The notes under the pieces are model-generated. The model searched no databases and was not told the DNA's origin. It saw only the letters and a program-made list of their open reading frames with translations. Below, piece after piece: positions 1-10,260 of a stretch of 64,000 bases of DNA. The position numbers were made by a program, and so were the translations under genes. Source of the DNA: Aphrocallistes beatrix (taxonomy: Eukaryota > Porifera > Hexactinellida > Sceptrulophora > Aphrocallistidae); NCBI GenBank assembly GCA_963281255.1, contig OY725494.1, positions 819,934 to 883,933 of the forward strand. Reading direction: 5' to 3'. Positions within the stretch are counted from its first letter, which is position 1, and each line of letters opens with the position of its first letter.

Positions 1-421
1 TATAGTAGTCTCTTGGGGGTGTAATTCGAACTTGAAATGTCGGCTTCACGTGCTTTACGAGATAATGATAAAGAATTTGTTGCAAATAGAAAACATATTT
101 GTTATTAAATAATACCAATAAGAAGATACGGAAAATTATAAACAAGTGTTAGCAAATATTTGATTATTTTTACAGTCTTTTAATAAAACACATATATACA
201 GAATTAAGTAGAAATACAATCAAATCAAAGAACTGTCGCAATGTTGCTGGAAAAAAAAATTATTTTAGCACAGGCGATAAGTATAATGTTAGGCAGAATT
301 AAATAATGACATCATATCCCCACATTCCTTTTCTCACATTCAGGTATTCAGATTACTGATATATTTTCAGAGTTAATATAAAATAGTGACACTCGATTTA
401 ACATATTTTTGAAGCAAGAGG
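1..421. other. AT-rich stretch, no gene seen
   Basis: No long reading frame, repeat end or RNA motif is recognised. It lies downstream of the minus-strand 7TM gene and probably holds its 3' flank. Confidence 0.5.
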
Positions 422-1546
422 CTAGAATGTCCGATAAGCTGAGTTCTGGTCCTGTAAAAGTCCATTGATTAAACTCGGATTGGAATAAAATTTATTCTTT
501 CTGAATCGATACGATCTCTTCACAAGCGTATACAGATATCCTAAACTGAACAAGACGTAAGGAATAATGAAAAAGACAGATCCGAATATGACGAACAAAT
601 TTGCAAATAGACTAAGGAATGTATCGATGAAAAAAACTATATTTATGATGAAAAATTCTGTATATTTCTGCTCAGGAAAGTTTATTTGAATCCGATACTC
701 GCTAAATAGGTAATACACTTGGGGTGTAATAGAGACAATCGAAAGCGTTACACAATGGCAGAACATTCCTATCGTGAGGGAAATAGAACAAAGTTTGAAA
801 CTAATATGAGCTCTTTTGTAGTAATTTATGACCCAATAAGATTGATATTCATGATGACGAGAATCGAAATAACGATTAAAAAGACAATGGACTAACTTGA
901 TTGTATATATTACATAGAGGACAAACTCTACTATTAATATGATTGGATAGAGCATGCTCTGTACGAAAATGGAATAACTATTGATAATTCCCAAAATGAA
1001 GATGATTCCACTTGTAAGACAAAGGTATGCAATCAAATAATTTAGCTGCATTGCTTGCTTGAAATAGCTGTAACAAGTGTACATGTACTGTGTTAGTATT
1101 CTTATCAATATAATCATTGACATAAAGGATGTGAGGAGAGTAGAATTCATCACTTTGAATGACAAGTGTTCATTCGCATACAGATGATCCAATCCCGGGA
1201 ATCCCCAACTCTTTCGTGAATATTTGAGCAATTCAGGGTCTGATATATAAGTACCAAACAAGGTTAGTACAGTGCCCGAAAATGCAAAAGTTAATTCACA
1301 AGAACAAAGTGCCAATAAGATGCAGTTTTTGTTTCGCAAAATTCTATATGCTTCTTCTATTTTTTGGAATTCTGAACCAAATGTCAAAGAAACTTCCAAT
1401 TTGTGAGTTCGTGAGTTCTTTACCAACTTAACTATCAGATGTAGAGCCCATAAGCTCGTGAGTAGATTTATTATTATCTCTTCAGTTATTTGAAAAGCCA
1501 GTGAAGTATAATTTACATAAAATTCTATTTTTCCCGAATTCATCAC
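422..1546 (-). CDS. 7-transmembrane protein, unassigned family (copy A)
   Basis: A 374-residue uninterrupted frame starting at the first ATG pair (MMNSG). Hydrophobic segments lie at about residues 17-40, 75-97, 137-157, 170-190, 195-220, 250-278 and 305-345, giving seven membrane spans. The short N-terminus carries an NYT glycosylation sequon. The loop after span 5 has the motif YWVINYYKRAH, matched by QYVINYFKRVN in the copy at 33946. Both also share an LW.L.L motif ending span 1, a C.CE/ISEC motif in span 2 and an IRxLTxF-like motif after span 3. The copy at 14799 has the same plan with weaker sequence similarity. The topology is receptor-like, but I see no rhodopsin-family NPxxY or DRY signature, so no class is assigned. 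A plasma-membrane sensory role is inference only. Confidence 0.7.
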   Translation of the reverse strand: MMNSGKIEFYVNYTSLAFQITEEIIINLLTSLWALHLIVKLVKNSRTHKLEVSLTFGSEFQKIEEAYRILRNKNCILLALCSCELTFAFSGTVLTLFGTYISDPELLKYSRKSWGFPGLDHLYANEHLSFKVMNSTLLTSFMSMIILIRILTQYMYTCYSYFKQAMQLNYLIAYLCLTSGIIFILGIINSYSIFVQSMLYPIILIVEFVLYVIYTIKLVHCLFNRYFDSRHHEYQSYWVINYYKRAHISFKLCSISLTIGMFCHCVTLSIVSITPQVYYLFSEYRIQINFPEQKYTEFFIINIVFFIDTFLSLFANLFVIFGSVFFIIPYVLFSLGYLYTLVKRSYRFRKNKFYSNPSLINGLLQDQNSAYRTF

Positions 1547-1569
1547 ATTGATTCAGAGAAGCGTAAAAA

Positions 1570-2060
1570 AGCTGTATTGTTTTGATAAGCAATCATTCTA
1601 ATTATATTAACTGATATTTAGAAGAGACATTCATATAGATATCATTCGCTTTGATGTATTCCATAAATATTCAAAATTAGCATGCTCTACTCATTGAAAA
1701 AATCCCCGTGTTGTATCCACATAATTTTATATGATATAACCATAATTAATCATTTAAAATATCTTGCTAAATTATCCTAATTCTAGACATGTATCCTCTT
1801 TACTTACAAATTGATGTCATAAACTAATCTTCTAAGTCCTATGACACTATAGTTTCCTTGTAACTCCATTATATCATGTTACGGATGATTAATTCATAAA
1901 TGGAACCTTACAATTATATAGGAATGTGATCTGTGTAATGTGCATACATCATTTATATTTAATTCTTAATTAAATGCTCAGATTGCTTCCAATCGAAACT
2001 AGCAAAACTTTGCGTCCTCCTACTTCTTTGCCAGAGTCCAGCCTCTTCACTAGGTTAATG
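1570..2060 (-). promoter_or_regulatory. 5' flank of 7TM copy A, duplicated at 12540-12930
   Basis: This region immediately upstream of the 7TM start matches 12540-12930 along most of its length. Shared blocks include ACAAATTGATRTCATAAACT, CTCCATTATRTCATGTTACGG, a GATCTG-GTA-TG-GCATAC stretch and a TTCTTTGCCAG block. The region upstream of 7TM copy B (about 16120-16510) shares shorter pieces such as TTAGCATG and GCTTACAATCG. A conserved promoter or 5' regulatory block is a reasonable inference; a plain duplication is the alternative. Confidence 0.4.
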
Positions 2061-2496
2061 GTGTAATTTTGAAAATTTCAAAAACCGCCTTGATTGAGGC
2101 AAAGAACTTTCTTACTCTCCATTTTAAAATCGCAAAATACCAAATGTTAATCTCACAATTCCATGTGAAAATTTGCCTTCCTTATCTATCTAATGTAAAT
2201 AATGACAAATAAAATATTGACCATATGTACGAAATTTTTCGGAATGTATATCCCTAAAAACTGATCTATTGAAAGCTAGTCCCCAGCATACACTAATCAG
2301 ATCAAAGTATTCGAACAATTATTTCTCATACAAATCGTGGTGAATTGGTTCACTTTATGAAGGAAAATACGATAAAACTCTAAGATATCCAAAGAGTCTG
2401 ATTTCAGATTCGGAATCTATGCATTCGAATTAGTCATAGTTGAAGCATTATAATAAATTGCTAATCTGAATGAATAGAAGTATCAACCTTTGCCAC

Positions 2497-2828
2497 GAAT
2501 GGCGGACACTTCGTCGCACGGACATTTCGTCGCGGGAATTTCGTCACGCGGAATTTTGTCCCCAAATGCCCAATTTGCACCTACTTATTTCTCAATAAAA
2601 AGCCCTCATTTTCACACTTTTTTTCAAATATACTCCACTCCAAAAGCCTCAATTTCCGTTCATTACATATTAGTACCCGTTTATTTTAGTCTCTAATGAG
2701 ACGAATTTTTCGGGGACAAAAATTCCAGGAACGCTACTCATTATCCGGTAACTTATGTTCAGGAGACAAAATGTCTATGTGACGAAATGTCCGCGACGAA
2801 ATATCCATGCGACGAAATGTCCGTTTAC
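2497..2828. mobile_element. MULE-like MITE with TTCGTCGC subterminal repeats
   Basis: The ends are inverted repeats built of short repeated words (GACACTTCGTCGCACGGACA on the left, GACGAAATGTCC on the right). A 10-bp direct repeat CCTTTGCCAC flanks it at 2487-2496 and 2829-2838. Terminal repeats with a 9-10 bp duplication fit Mutator-like elements. No transposase is present. A truncated relative sits at 20870-21060. Confidence 0.65.
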
Positions 2829-2959
2829 CCTTTGCCACCGAGGTAATTCATCACCATTACTCATATTGGTAAAAATGGACATATGTGGCACTTTTTTGAT
2901 CATTTGAAAACGTTTAGGAATGAATAATTGATTCGAAATAATCCACTAGGATTAATTCT

Positions 2960-3110
2960 AATACAGGAGACTGGCTTAATCGGGACACTTTGGTCCAGAA
3001 TATTTGTCCTGATTAAGCGGAGTTTCCAATTAACCTTGAAATTTTGTATTAGCTTATATGTATAGGAACTAGAACCATTCCTGGAGATTTGTCCCAACTA
3101 AGCGGTTGTT
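2960..3110. repeat. pogo-like MITE relic
   Basis: Contains the words TTAATCGGGACA and GATTAAGCGGAG in opposite orientation, the same words found at the ends of the better preserved element at 61188-61375. The termini are not clean. Confidence 0.4.
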
Positions 3111-3977
3111 CTTTTTCTCCACAAAACTTGCAATACAAAATACAGTATAATACATTTTATACCTAACGAAGCGTGTCACAGAACGCATGAGTCACCCTGT
3201 AAATCCAGCACTTATTCTTACCAGCTGGAAACAATACATGAATCATCAAGACATATCAGATAGATCGGAGAAAACTCCACCACTGAGTGAAGAAGCGATA
3301 GACCAACAACAGCATGTGTTCTGACCAAATTAACTTTTTGTTTTGTCTCTCAACACAAGTGAGACCATTCAAGTGCAAATTAGATGGAGTGGAGAATATT
3401 AACTCAAGCAGTGAGGTGTTAAGTTTAGGAACTAGGTAGCCACTGGTCTCGTTATAGTTCAGGTTAGAGTAGGTGTCAGTAGCTCAGGAATATAAAACAC
3501 TTCGATACAGTAGGAAAAAGAATAGCGAGTGTTGGGTCAGATTGATTATGAATAGAGTTCATAGAAAACTGTCAAAAGTTTATTCCAGACATTCTGAATA
3601 GCAAAGTAACTCCCATCACAACCAAGAATGGAATTGAAAAATCATAATTTTATTCGTATATTTCCCTATTGCAAGGGATTGTTTAGAGAAATGAGAAATA
3701 AGGTAATTAGTAATTACTAATTTTAGATCTGTCTGGGATATTTTAGACACGTTTCAAACTTTATCAGTACATGATGTATCTCTCAAATAGGAGCCAACCC
3801 TCGAATTATTCCTCCCCCGTAAGAGGGTGCCAAAACATTTTCCTACCGCTTAGAATAAGTTTTAATTGAAAGTTATTCCCTCTTTCCATTTTTCGAATTA
3901 TTTGTGTAGGGATATCTACTGAAGTGGTAATGGGATAAATCCCCAACTACAATTTTAGGATATATGGAAGCTATGAA
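3111..3977. other. Intergenic, nothing recognised
   Basis: No reading frame of note, no clear terminal repeats. AT-rich unique-looking sequence. Confidence 0.4.
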
Positions 3978-4099
3978 ACAATTGGATAACAGGACAGAAA
4001 ATATCCATTCAGCGATAACCTGGTGACAGTATGCAAACATGTACATACTGTCACCAGGTTATCGCTGAATGGATATTTTCTGTCCTGTTATCCAATTGT
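3978..4099. repeat. Perfect 56-bp inverted repeat (hairpin)
   Basis: Arm 3978-4033 is the exact reverse complement of arm 4044-4099, 56 of 56 positions, with a 10-nt spacer. Arm ends are ACAATTGGATAAC and its complement. Short apparent reading frames across it are not credible genes. Possible explanations are a template-switch mutation, a tiny foldback insertion or a small-RNA precursor. Confidence 0.95.
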
Positions 4100-4685
4100 A
4101 GAAATATCTTATTTCACAGAATAACTGAACTGAAACAAACAAATAAACAAACAAACATAAAAACAAAAAAACAAACAACTCACTATAATCCTGTGAAAAC
4201 AGTAGGAGCATTCATCATTTTATCTGCGACGATTCTGATCCTGTGTAATGTAGCGATTCATTTCAGGGCGGCAAGTGGCGAAGTCGAGAAGTGGTGAATT
4301 CTTTGCGGGGGACTTGGTCAGTTTCCGGCGACCACTCAGTGCTGAATCGACAGAGGACTTTCGAATGAATTTCGGAGGAGACAGAAATGTGACATAATGC
4401 GTGCACGTCTCGTGACTGTGAGACAACTACAAGATGAAGCAACTCTCAAATTATATTGCTTCATCCAAGGATGAATGTCAGCTGTCCCATACATTGGGGC
4501 TGTGAGTTCCAGCCGCTATTAAACAGCTAGTCAAACGTACATTCAAACAGTCAAACAGTTGGTTCGAAATAAAATATAACAAGCTTTTCCATTCAAGCAT
4601 GGACTGGATGGAGAATTAAATTGAAGGATTGAACATTGTACCACATACCACTAGCTCCACAGAAATAAGAGTAATAATTCTGATA
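4100..4685. other. Intergenic, A-rich tract only
   Basis: Holds an AAACAAACAAATAAAC-like simple tract near 4130-4180. No gene supported. Confidence 0.4.
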
Positions 4686-5250
4686 CGAGGGTCACTCGAT
4701 AAGTTTTGAGCCTGGAGTAGTTGCTTCCATTTGATTGTGTTGAAAATTCCTAGGATTATTCATCTACCTATTATTACTTGTATCTTTGGCTTTGAGTTAG
4801 ATTGGACAAGTTTCTAAAATATTATGCCACATATAATGGAGTATCTTTGTGGACTCCGACACAATTGCAAGCCATTTCCTATGGAATTTTATTTATTCTC
4901 TTTATGGAAAAATGATAGTTGGGAACAAACTTTGGATAATTCAATATTATCAATGATGCGATATATTTACAATCCGGGGGGATTCTATGATTATCATATT
5001 TAAATTTCGTTTGCAAAACATAAATAAATGTTCAAAGATATCCCAATTCAACACTTGTGGTTGTCTTTTCATAGATGCTAATACAAAATATCTTATACAA
5101 TTTCTTCATCACAACATTTTAGAAACTTGTCCGATTGAAATCAAACTCAAAGTCAAAGATAATAATAGGTAGGTGAATAATCCTAGAAATCTTCAACAAA
5201 ATCAAACGGAAGCAACTACTCCAGGCTCAAAACATATTGAGTGACCCTCG
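4686..5250. mobile_element. Tc1/mariner-type MITE, 565 bp
   Basis: Flanked by TA at 4684-4685 and 5251-5252. Ends read CGAGGGTCACTCGATAAG and, as reverse complement, CGAGGGTCACTCAATATG, and inverted similarity runs about 150 bp inward (for example GGAGTAGTTGCTTCC on both sides). No transposase remains, so it is non-autonomous. The TA duplication and the CGAGGG(T)CACTC ends are typical of the mariner group. Confidence 0.75.
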
Positions 5251-5537
5251 TACATAGTCTAGTAACTAAAGGCAAAACGACAAATATCAGACATTTGAAA
5301 AATCACCCGAATATTTACAAACATAATTTAATAATTCAGGTCGACTTGACCATGGGGTCATGTTTATGGATTAATTCGTTCAATTGTTTGAAGTTTAAAA
5401 TAGTATTCAAGAATAAAAATAACAAAGCAACACTGAATGTGAAATATAAATTTGGCTTTATACATGTGTTATCAAGACTAATTTTGAAAAATAAGAAATA
5501 CATGTTACCATTATTCACACAACAATCAGGAAATAAG

Positions 5538-6779
5538 CTAACTAGAATATATTACAAGTTTTAAAGGATTATATGGTAAAATTACCACGAGTTTCAGTTT
5601 CGGTGTCAGAGCAATACCTTGTGGATTGAATATTCGATTTGAATTACCGTGAAGTTGCAGCCCATCTCCTATCGCGTGGAGGAGAGTTCCATTAGGAGAG
5701 AACACTTTGATGCAGTGATCCCAATCATCGCTGAATATTAGATTCTTTTCAGGATCCTGACAGAAGAAGAAGGCTGCTCCAACTTGCATTCCTATACCAC
5801 GTGTGATGAAGGAACGTAGCTTGTCTCCAGCAAGAGAGAATACGTGTATGCAGGGATTGCCTTGACTGAGGATGTATATTCTTTCTGTAGTTAGTTTCAC
5901 GTCATAAGGATATCGCATTGACTCGTGAGTAATGGAATTTTTGAAGTGTAGGGACTCATCTAGGATTTGGATTCTGTGGTTCTTAGAATCTGCGATGTAG
6001 AGATCTCCGATGTCTGAGGCAGTGAGTTGTCTAGGATAGTTGAACATTCCATCAGCAGATCCCTTACCCAATAACGCAGCCACATGATGGATGTCTGCTT
6101 CTATTTTGAAGTGGAACACTCCGTGTACTTCTGTATCCGTTACATATACGTTATTCATATGGAATGCTATACCCCATGGATATTCCATACGTTCATGAGT
6201 GAAGCTATTCAGGAAATCTCCTCTCTCTGAAAATATTGACACTCTAGCGAACCCATTCCATCCCTCTGCGATATAAATATGGCTGGAGGTGTTATCGATA
6301 GCTACTCCATGAGGATTATAAAGCTGTCCAGGATTCTTCCCTTCCTCTCCTACAGCTATCATCCGTTCCATTTGTTGGTATTGGGGGATGACAGGCACTG
6401 CTTCTTCTAGAACATCTCCCAGAGCTAAGATCAGTTGCTCCAGTTGTTCACTCTCTCCTCGGAACTTCAGTCGTGTCTCAGGCTGGAGTAGTTTCAGCTC
6501 TGTTAGCTTAGCTTCGATATCAGCTAGCATTCTCTCTTGCAATTCTCGGAGTTCGTTGTCTTTAATGTTTCTTTCCACTTCCACTTTGGTTGTTAGAAGT
6601 TCTTTCTCCTTCTGTGCGCTGTGTGCTTCTCGTGTGGTCATTTCCTGGCGTCTCTCGTTTGCTTCAGCGAGAACAGTCATTCTTCGGTGGTTCACACATG
6701 CGACCACTCCGTCGAAGAAGTGGTTTATGTGAACCTCAATGGGATCCACGGGTTGGGGTTCTTCGGAATAAGCAGCCAT
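5538..6779 (-). CDS. Coiled-coil + NHL-repeat protein (TRIM-NHL-like, no RING/B-box), intact
   Basis: A 413-residue intact frame from ATG (MAAYSEEPQP). Residues about 25-125 are Lys/Glu-rich helical coiled coil (NERRQEMTTREAHSAQKEKE). Residues about 150-413 form an NHL beta-propeller. Blade starts are visible at NPHGVAID, YPWGIAFH, YPRQLTASD, YPYDVKLTT and FNPQGIAL, with NHRIQIL and HCIKVFS strands between them. NHL propellers in TRIM proteins bind proteins or RNA; without a RING this copy has no visible ubiquitin-ligase module. It is the only undamaged NHL gene of the eight loci in the window. A MITE begins 9 bp upstream of its ATG, so the core promoter or 5' UTR lies in or beyond transposon sequence. 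The specific function is unknown. Confidence 0.85.
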   Translation of the reverse strand: MAAYSEEPQPVDPIEVHINHFFDGVVACVNHRRMTVLAEANERRQEMTTREAHSAQKEKELLTTKVEVERNIKDNELRELQERMLADIEAKLTELKLLQPETRLKFRGESEQLEQLILALGDVLEEAVPVIPQYQQMERMIAVGEEGKNPGQLYNPHGVAIDNTSSHIYIAEGWNGFARVSIFSERGDFLNSFTHERMEYPWGIAFHMNNVYVTDTEVHGVFHFKIEADIHHVAALLGKGSADGMFNYPRQLTASDIGDLYIADSKNHRIQILDESLHFKNSITHESMRYPYDVKLTTERIYILSQGNPCIHVFSLAGDKLRSFITRGIGMQVGAAFFFCQDPEKNLIFSDDWDHCIKVFSPNGTLLHAIGDGLQLHGNSNRIFNPQGIALTPKLKLVVILPYNPLKLVIYSS

Positions 6780-6787
6780 TTCTAATA

Positions 6788-6941
6788 CAGTAGAACTCGG
6801 TTAGTACGTACTCATTTCTCTGAACCAAAATTCATTTATTATATAGATTCCTATGTAATATCAACTCGGTTAGTACGTACTTACGGATAGTACGTACTTT
6901 TTTCCGCTTCCCGGAGGGTACGTACTAACCGAGTTCTACTG
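6788..6941. mobile_element. Small TA-flanked MITE beside the NHL start codon
   Basis: Ends CAGTAGAACTCGGTTAGTAC and the exact complement, flanked by TA at 6786-6787 and 6942-6943, with a TACGTAC motif repeated inside. 154 bp, no coding capacity. Pogo/mariner-type by ends and target site. Confidence 0.8.
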
Positions 6942-6985
6942 TATTAGATTACAGATAGAAGCTTCTTAATTGTTTGTTACTCATA

Positions 6986-7244
6986 CAGTAGAGTTCGCTT
7001 ATTAGCAAGTTTTTTCAGTTCACAGAGCAAAGGTATATGGATTTATGTATAAACAAGTTCGCTTATTAGCTAGTTTTTTTAAGGTCCCAATGGACCAAAA
7101 TGTATTAATTATGTTCCCTTATTAGCAAGGTCGCCTATAAGCAAGTTTTTCTCGTGCAAAACACGACTTGCTAATTATTAATAACTTAATAAGCGAACTT
7201 TTAGTTCGTTTATTAGCAAGAACTTGCTAATAGAGATTTTTCTG
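6986..7244. mobile_element. pogo/Tigger-like MITE
   Basis: Begins CAGTAGAGTTCGCTTATTAG after TA (6984-6985) and ends CTTGCTAATAGAG...TTTCTG before TA (7245-7246). The words TTATTAGCAAG and CTTGCTAAT recur inside. A partial second copy starts at 7332 and runs to about 7395. Confidence 0.65.
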
Positions 7245-7331
7245 TATTATGTATTAATTAATTTACATTCTTCAATTTGGAGGAAATTGTGGTTGCTTTT
7301 GAATAGAGTAGAAAGTTTTGTAAGTATTATA

Positions 7332-7395
7332 CAGTAGAGTTCGCTTATTAGCAAGTTTTTCTCGTGCAAAACCGGACTTGCTAATAAGCTCTATA
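7332..7395. repeat. Truncated copy of the 6986 MITE
   Basis: Starts CAGTAGAGTTCGCTTATTAG after TATA and reaches ACTTGCTAATAAGCTC; shorter than the neighbouring copy. Confidence 0.55.
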
Positions 7396-7434
7396 TGGCA
7401 GGAGAAATTTACAATTGAGCAATGGATGTCTCTT

Positions 7435-7790
7435 ATCGAGGCGCATGCATTTGTTCGAATTTTTATGTTGTCACTTGTTCGACTCTGTTTCTAAAGGAGT
7501 TGTGTCACGCTTCCGACATCAGATGCCTACTTTCCGCTCATTTGGTCATATTCCTTTCTGAAAAGGTCACTGTACCCCCCCGACAGGGAAGAGGAATAAA
7601 TTCCCAAATTCACTTGAACTCTTTAAGAACAAGTCGAACAAGTGACAACTCCTTTAGAAATAGAGTCGAACAAGTGACAACTCCTTTAGAAACAGAGTCG
7701 AACAAGTGACAACTCCTCCAAAAACAGAGTCGAACAAGTGACAACATAAAAATTCGAACAAATGCAGCGTCCCCCTCTTATCACAATAGA
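7435..7790. mobile_element. MITE with arrayed subterminal repeats (TGTTCGA family)
   Basis: The left end (about 7438-7505: GCGCATGCATTTGTTCGAAT...GTCACTTGTTCGACTC) is mirrored on the right (about 7625-7775), where a ~32-bp unit containing GAGTCGAACAAGTGACAAC repeats three to four times before ATTCGAACAAATGCAGCG. Inverted ends made of tandem binding-site-like units suggest a DNA transposon derivative of unknown superfamily. The array at 26855-27118 has the same words with TTAGA in place of TTCGA. Confidence 0.6.
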
Positions 7791-8627
7791 ATGCATATAT
7801 TATATAAATATCTACCGCCCTGGTTAATGGTAATAGCATTAGGAATTGAATAAAAGTGAAGAATTTGTAGAACATCCTATTTCGACCTAAGGAACATGCT
7901 CTCTCGACTTTTTATTATAAGAAATCTGTATTTTTGTCCGGTTAGTGTATATTCAAAATCTCCCGAAATTTAGACTAATATACACTAAATCGAATTCTAA
8001 ATTTATCAAGGCGATAAGTAAATTATCGACCTGTGGCACAAGAGGCAATTCATCACCATCTGTACTAAATGTACGTGAAATAATGAAATATTTGAATCGT
8101 TCATATCAAGACAGCGACATCGTAACTATAATTTCAGAAGTTTATCTACCAAAATTAAATTGAAGTAAGAATATTTAAATACTAGTAGTTTATAGTTAAT
8201 AATATCACTAGTTTTGAAATATACGCTGATTTTAACGACGTATAGTTTATCTGTGGTCAAGTATACTAACAAACTAGAATACAAATCAGGTTAGAGCATT
8301 ACTAATGATAATTCGACCCGATATACTTGTATTTTGGTGATTTTATCGCAGTTTCGTCACCAGGTTATGGGTTTAAATACTCAGTGGGAGCATCTATGTA
8401 TTTTATTTAATTAATATGGTAAATGATGAAAATAATATTTGAACCTATTATTCAGAACCAGACCTAAGTTGAACTAAAATATGATCCAAAACTATGCTCT
8501 AGCTCAAAAATCTATAAATAGAGTCATTCGATCATATTCTGACAAAAAACTAAAAAGAGCAAGCAACATTATAAACAACAAGTCTGATATGTATAAAATA
8601 GTAAATGAGAGAGAATAATAATGAAGG
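7791..8627. other. Intergenic, nothing recognised
   Basis: AT-rich. Short frames here show no family features. It includes the 3' flank of the minus-strand NHL pseudogene. Confidence 0.4.
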
Positions 8628-9687
8628 TTAATGTTTCTTTGTAACATCAACTCTAAAAGCAGTAAATAGAAAGAATAGAGCTAAAGGCAACCCCCATACA
8701 CCACAAATAAAGCAAAACAAAAATATCTGAAGACATTCTTGTTCACCTTGACAGACTACTATTATTCTTCCTTGATTGTCAGCAACAACTCCCATAGGAC
8801 ATGGAGAAGTGTTTATTTTATGAATCAATTTGAATTTAAGATTGAAGATATGAATAGATTTAGAACCACAATCAGAAATGAAAATTTTGTTAGAATCGCC
8901 AATAAAGATATAGGAAGGATCAACAACTTGCATTCCTATTCCTCTAGAAACAACACTCTTCTGTAGAATGAGATTGTAGTCATACAAATGCAGACAAGGA
9001 TTAGACTCATCCAGAATAAAAATGTACTCTTTTGACAGTTTCACATCAAGAGGATGTTTGAGCTTATCAGAACCAAACTGAGATTTGAATTGAAGTTCTT
9101 TCGAAAGCATTTGAATACGATTGCTATAATAATCCCAAATGTTAATATCTCCATTTGATTCATTACAAGCAAGACCAAGTGAACAATCAAATTCTACCTC
9201 ACCTTTTTCATATTTCCCAATTGTTGAGACAAAACTGCCATTTAAATGATAAATGAGAATGCCATAAGGATAATTTTCTGGTTGTTTGCTATTGGAAATC
9301 AGGATCCTATCCCCACTAATAACTAATCCTCTAGGATGAAACAGTTTCCTTTACCAGGACTATCTCCAAATTTGAATAAGATTTTGCCAGAGCTATCAAA
9401 TACTTTCACACAGTGATTATAGCAATCTGCAACATAAATATTACCTGTTTCATCATCAACTGTGACTGCCCATGGAAGGTTCAGCTGTTCCATTCCACTT
9501 CCTCTCTCACAAACGCTCACTACAGGATGTACCTTACTCTTATACATAGTCAACAACATTTCTTACTTTTTCTACCAATTTGCCCAAAGTGTTCAAATCT
9601 GTAAGCATTTTGCTGATCGCAGACTAAATGGACCATTTTAGGTTCTAGTGGAAACTGTTAAGTTCATTCTCAGTTAGTTTTATCATA
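8628..9687 (-). pseudogene. NHL-repeat gene, decayed, with C-terminal hydrophobic extension
   Basis: Minus-strand paralogue of the gene at 44967-46221. The propeller is open from about 9345 to 8628 (KSQFGSDKLKHPLDVKL, HIFNLKFKLIHKINTS) but a one-base loss in an A-run near 9350 splits it from the upstream piece (VVSVCERGSGMEQLN, GNIYVADCYNHCVKVF). Further upstream a 4-nt duplication (GACTATGTATAAGAG instead of GACTATAAGAG) near 9540 and two more indels break the coiled-coil part, which is cut off near 9687 where a foldback element begins. The siblings stop right after CLQIF; this copy reads on for about 28 residues, forming one hydrophobic segment followed by RVDVTKKH, so a stop codon has been lost. 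Not expected to give a full protein. Confidence 0.8.
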
Positions 9688-10260
9688 GCCTACTGTATAT
9701 AAGGCCTCACAGTAACTTGCGGATTTGGGACTAGGGATGCGGAGGAAGACCGTTGAACTAATACATGAGCTGCCTTAAATCATTTACAAAGCACAATAGA
9801 GCTTAGGAATGTATTATCAGCATATATAAATATGGTGGCAAACTACCCATATCCTTAAAAATTTGATTAGTCATCATATGGTTGCGCAATAGGTTATATT
9901 TGTGACAAATTTGGTGATTTTCAGAAGCCGTTTAGGGGCACTTCTAAGTGTTTCTATTGTAAAATCTTTCGCATAGAACTGAGATGTGAATGGGTTAATA
10001 CGAAAAATTTGGAATTTTTTCATGGAATGTTGGTACATTCCAGTGTTGCTATGGAAACGTGTTTTGGTCAGTTGGCGTTATATCTTGAAAACTGCAATGG
10101 CTACACATTCAAATGTAATTCCATTTGATAGCGAATATACTACTTCCTATTAAGTGATAATATAATTTCGACCTCTAAATTCAATATTTTATGAGATATT
10201 CGACAATGTACCATATTGGTCACATTTGATAATTTGTCTAGAGTCATAAAAAATACAGAG
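9685..10260 (+). mobile_element. Foldback element, type F1, copy 1 (left arm)
   Basis: Begins ATAGCCTACTGTATATAAGG then CCTCACAGTAACTTGCGG and runs through TTGCGCAATAGGTTATA, GGAATGTTGGTACATTCC, TTGCTATGG, ATTCCATTTGATAGC and CTTCCTATTAAGTGATAATA to a centre near 10210. The right arm is mostly missing. It directly abuts the NHL pseudogene, which it probably truncated. Confidence 0.6.

Noticed and set aside
6388-6793. Plus-strand frames of 114 and 67 codons
   Set aside because: They are antisense shadows of the coiled-coil part of the intact NHL gene; composition (Ser/Arg-rich) is that of the reversed frame.
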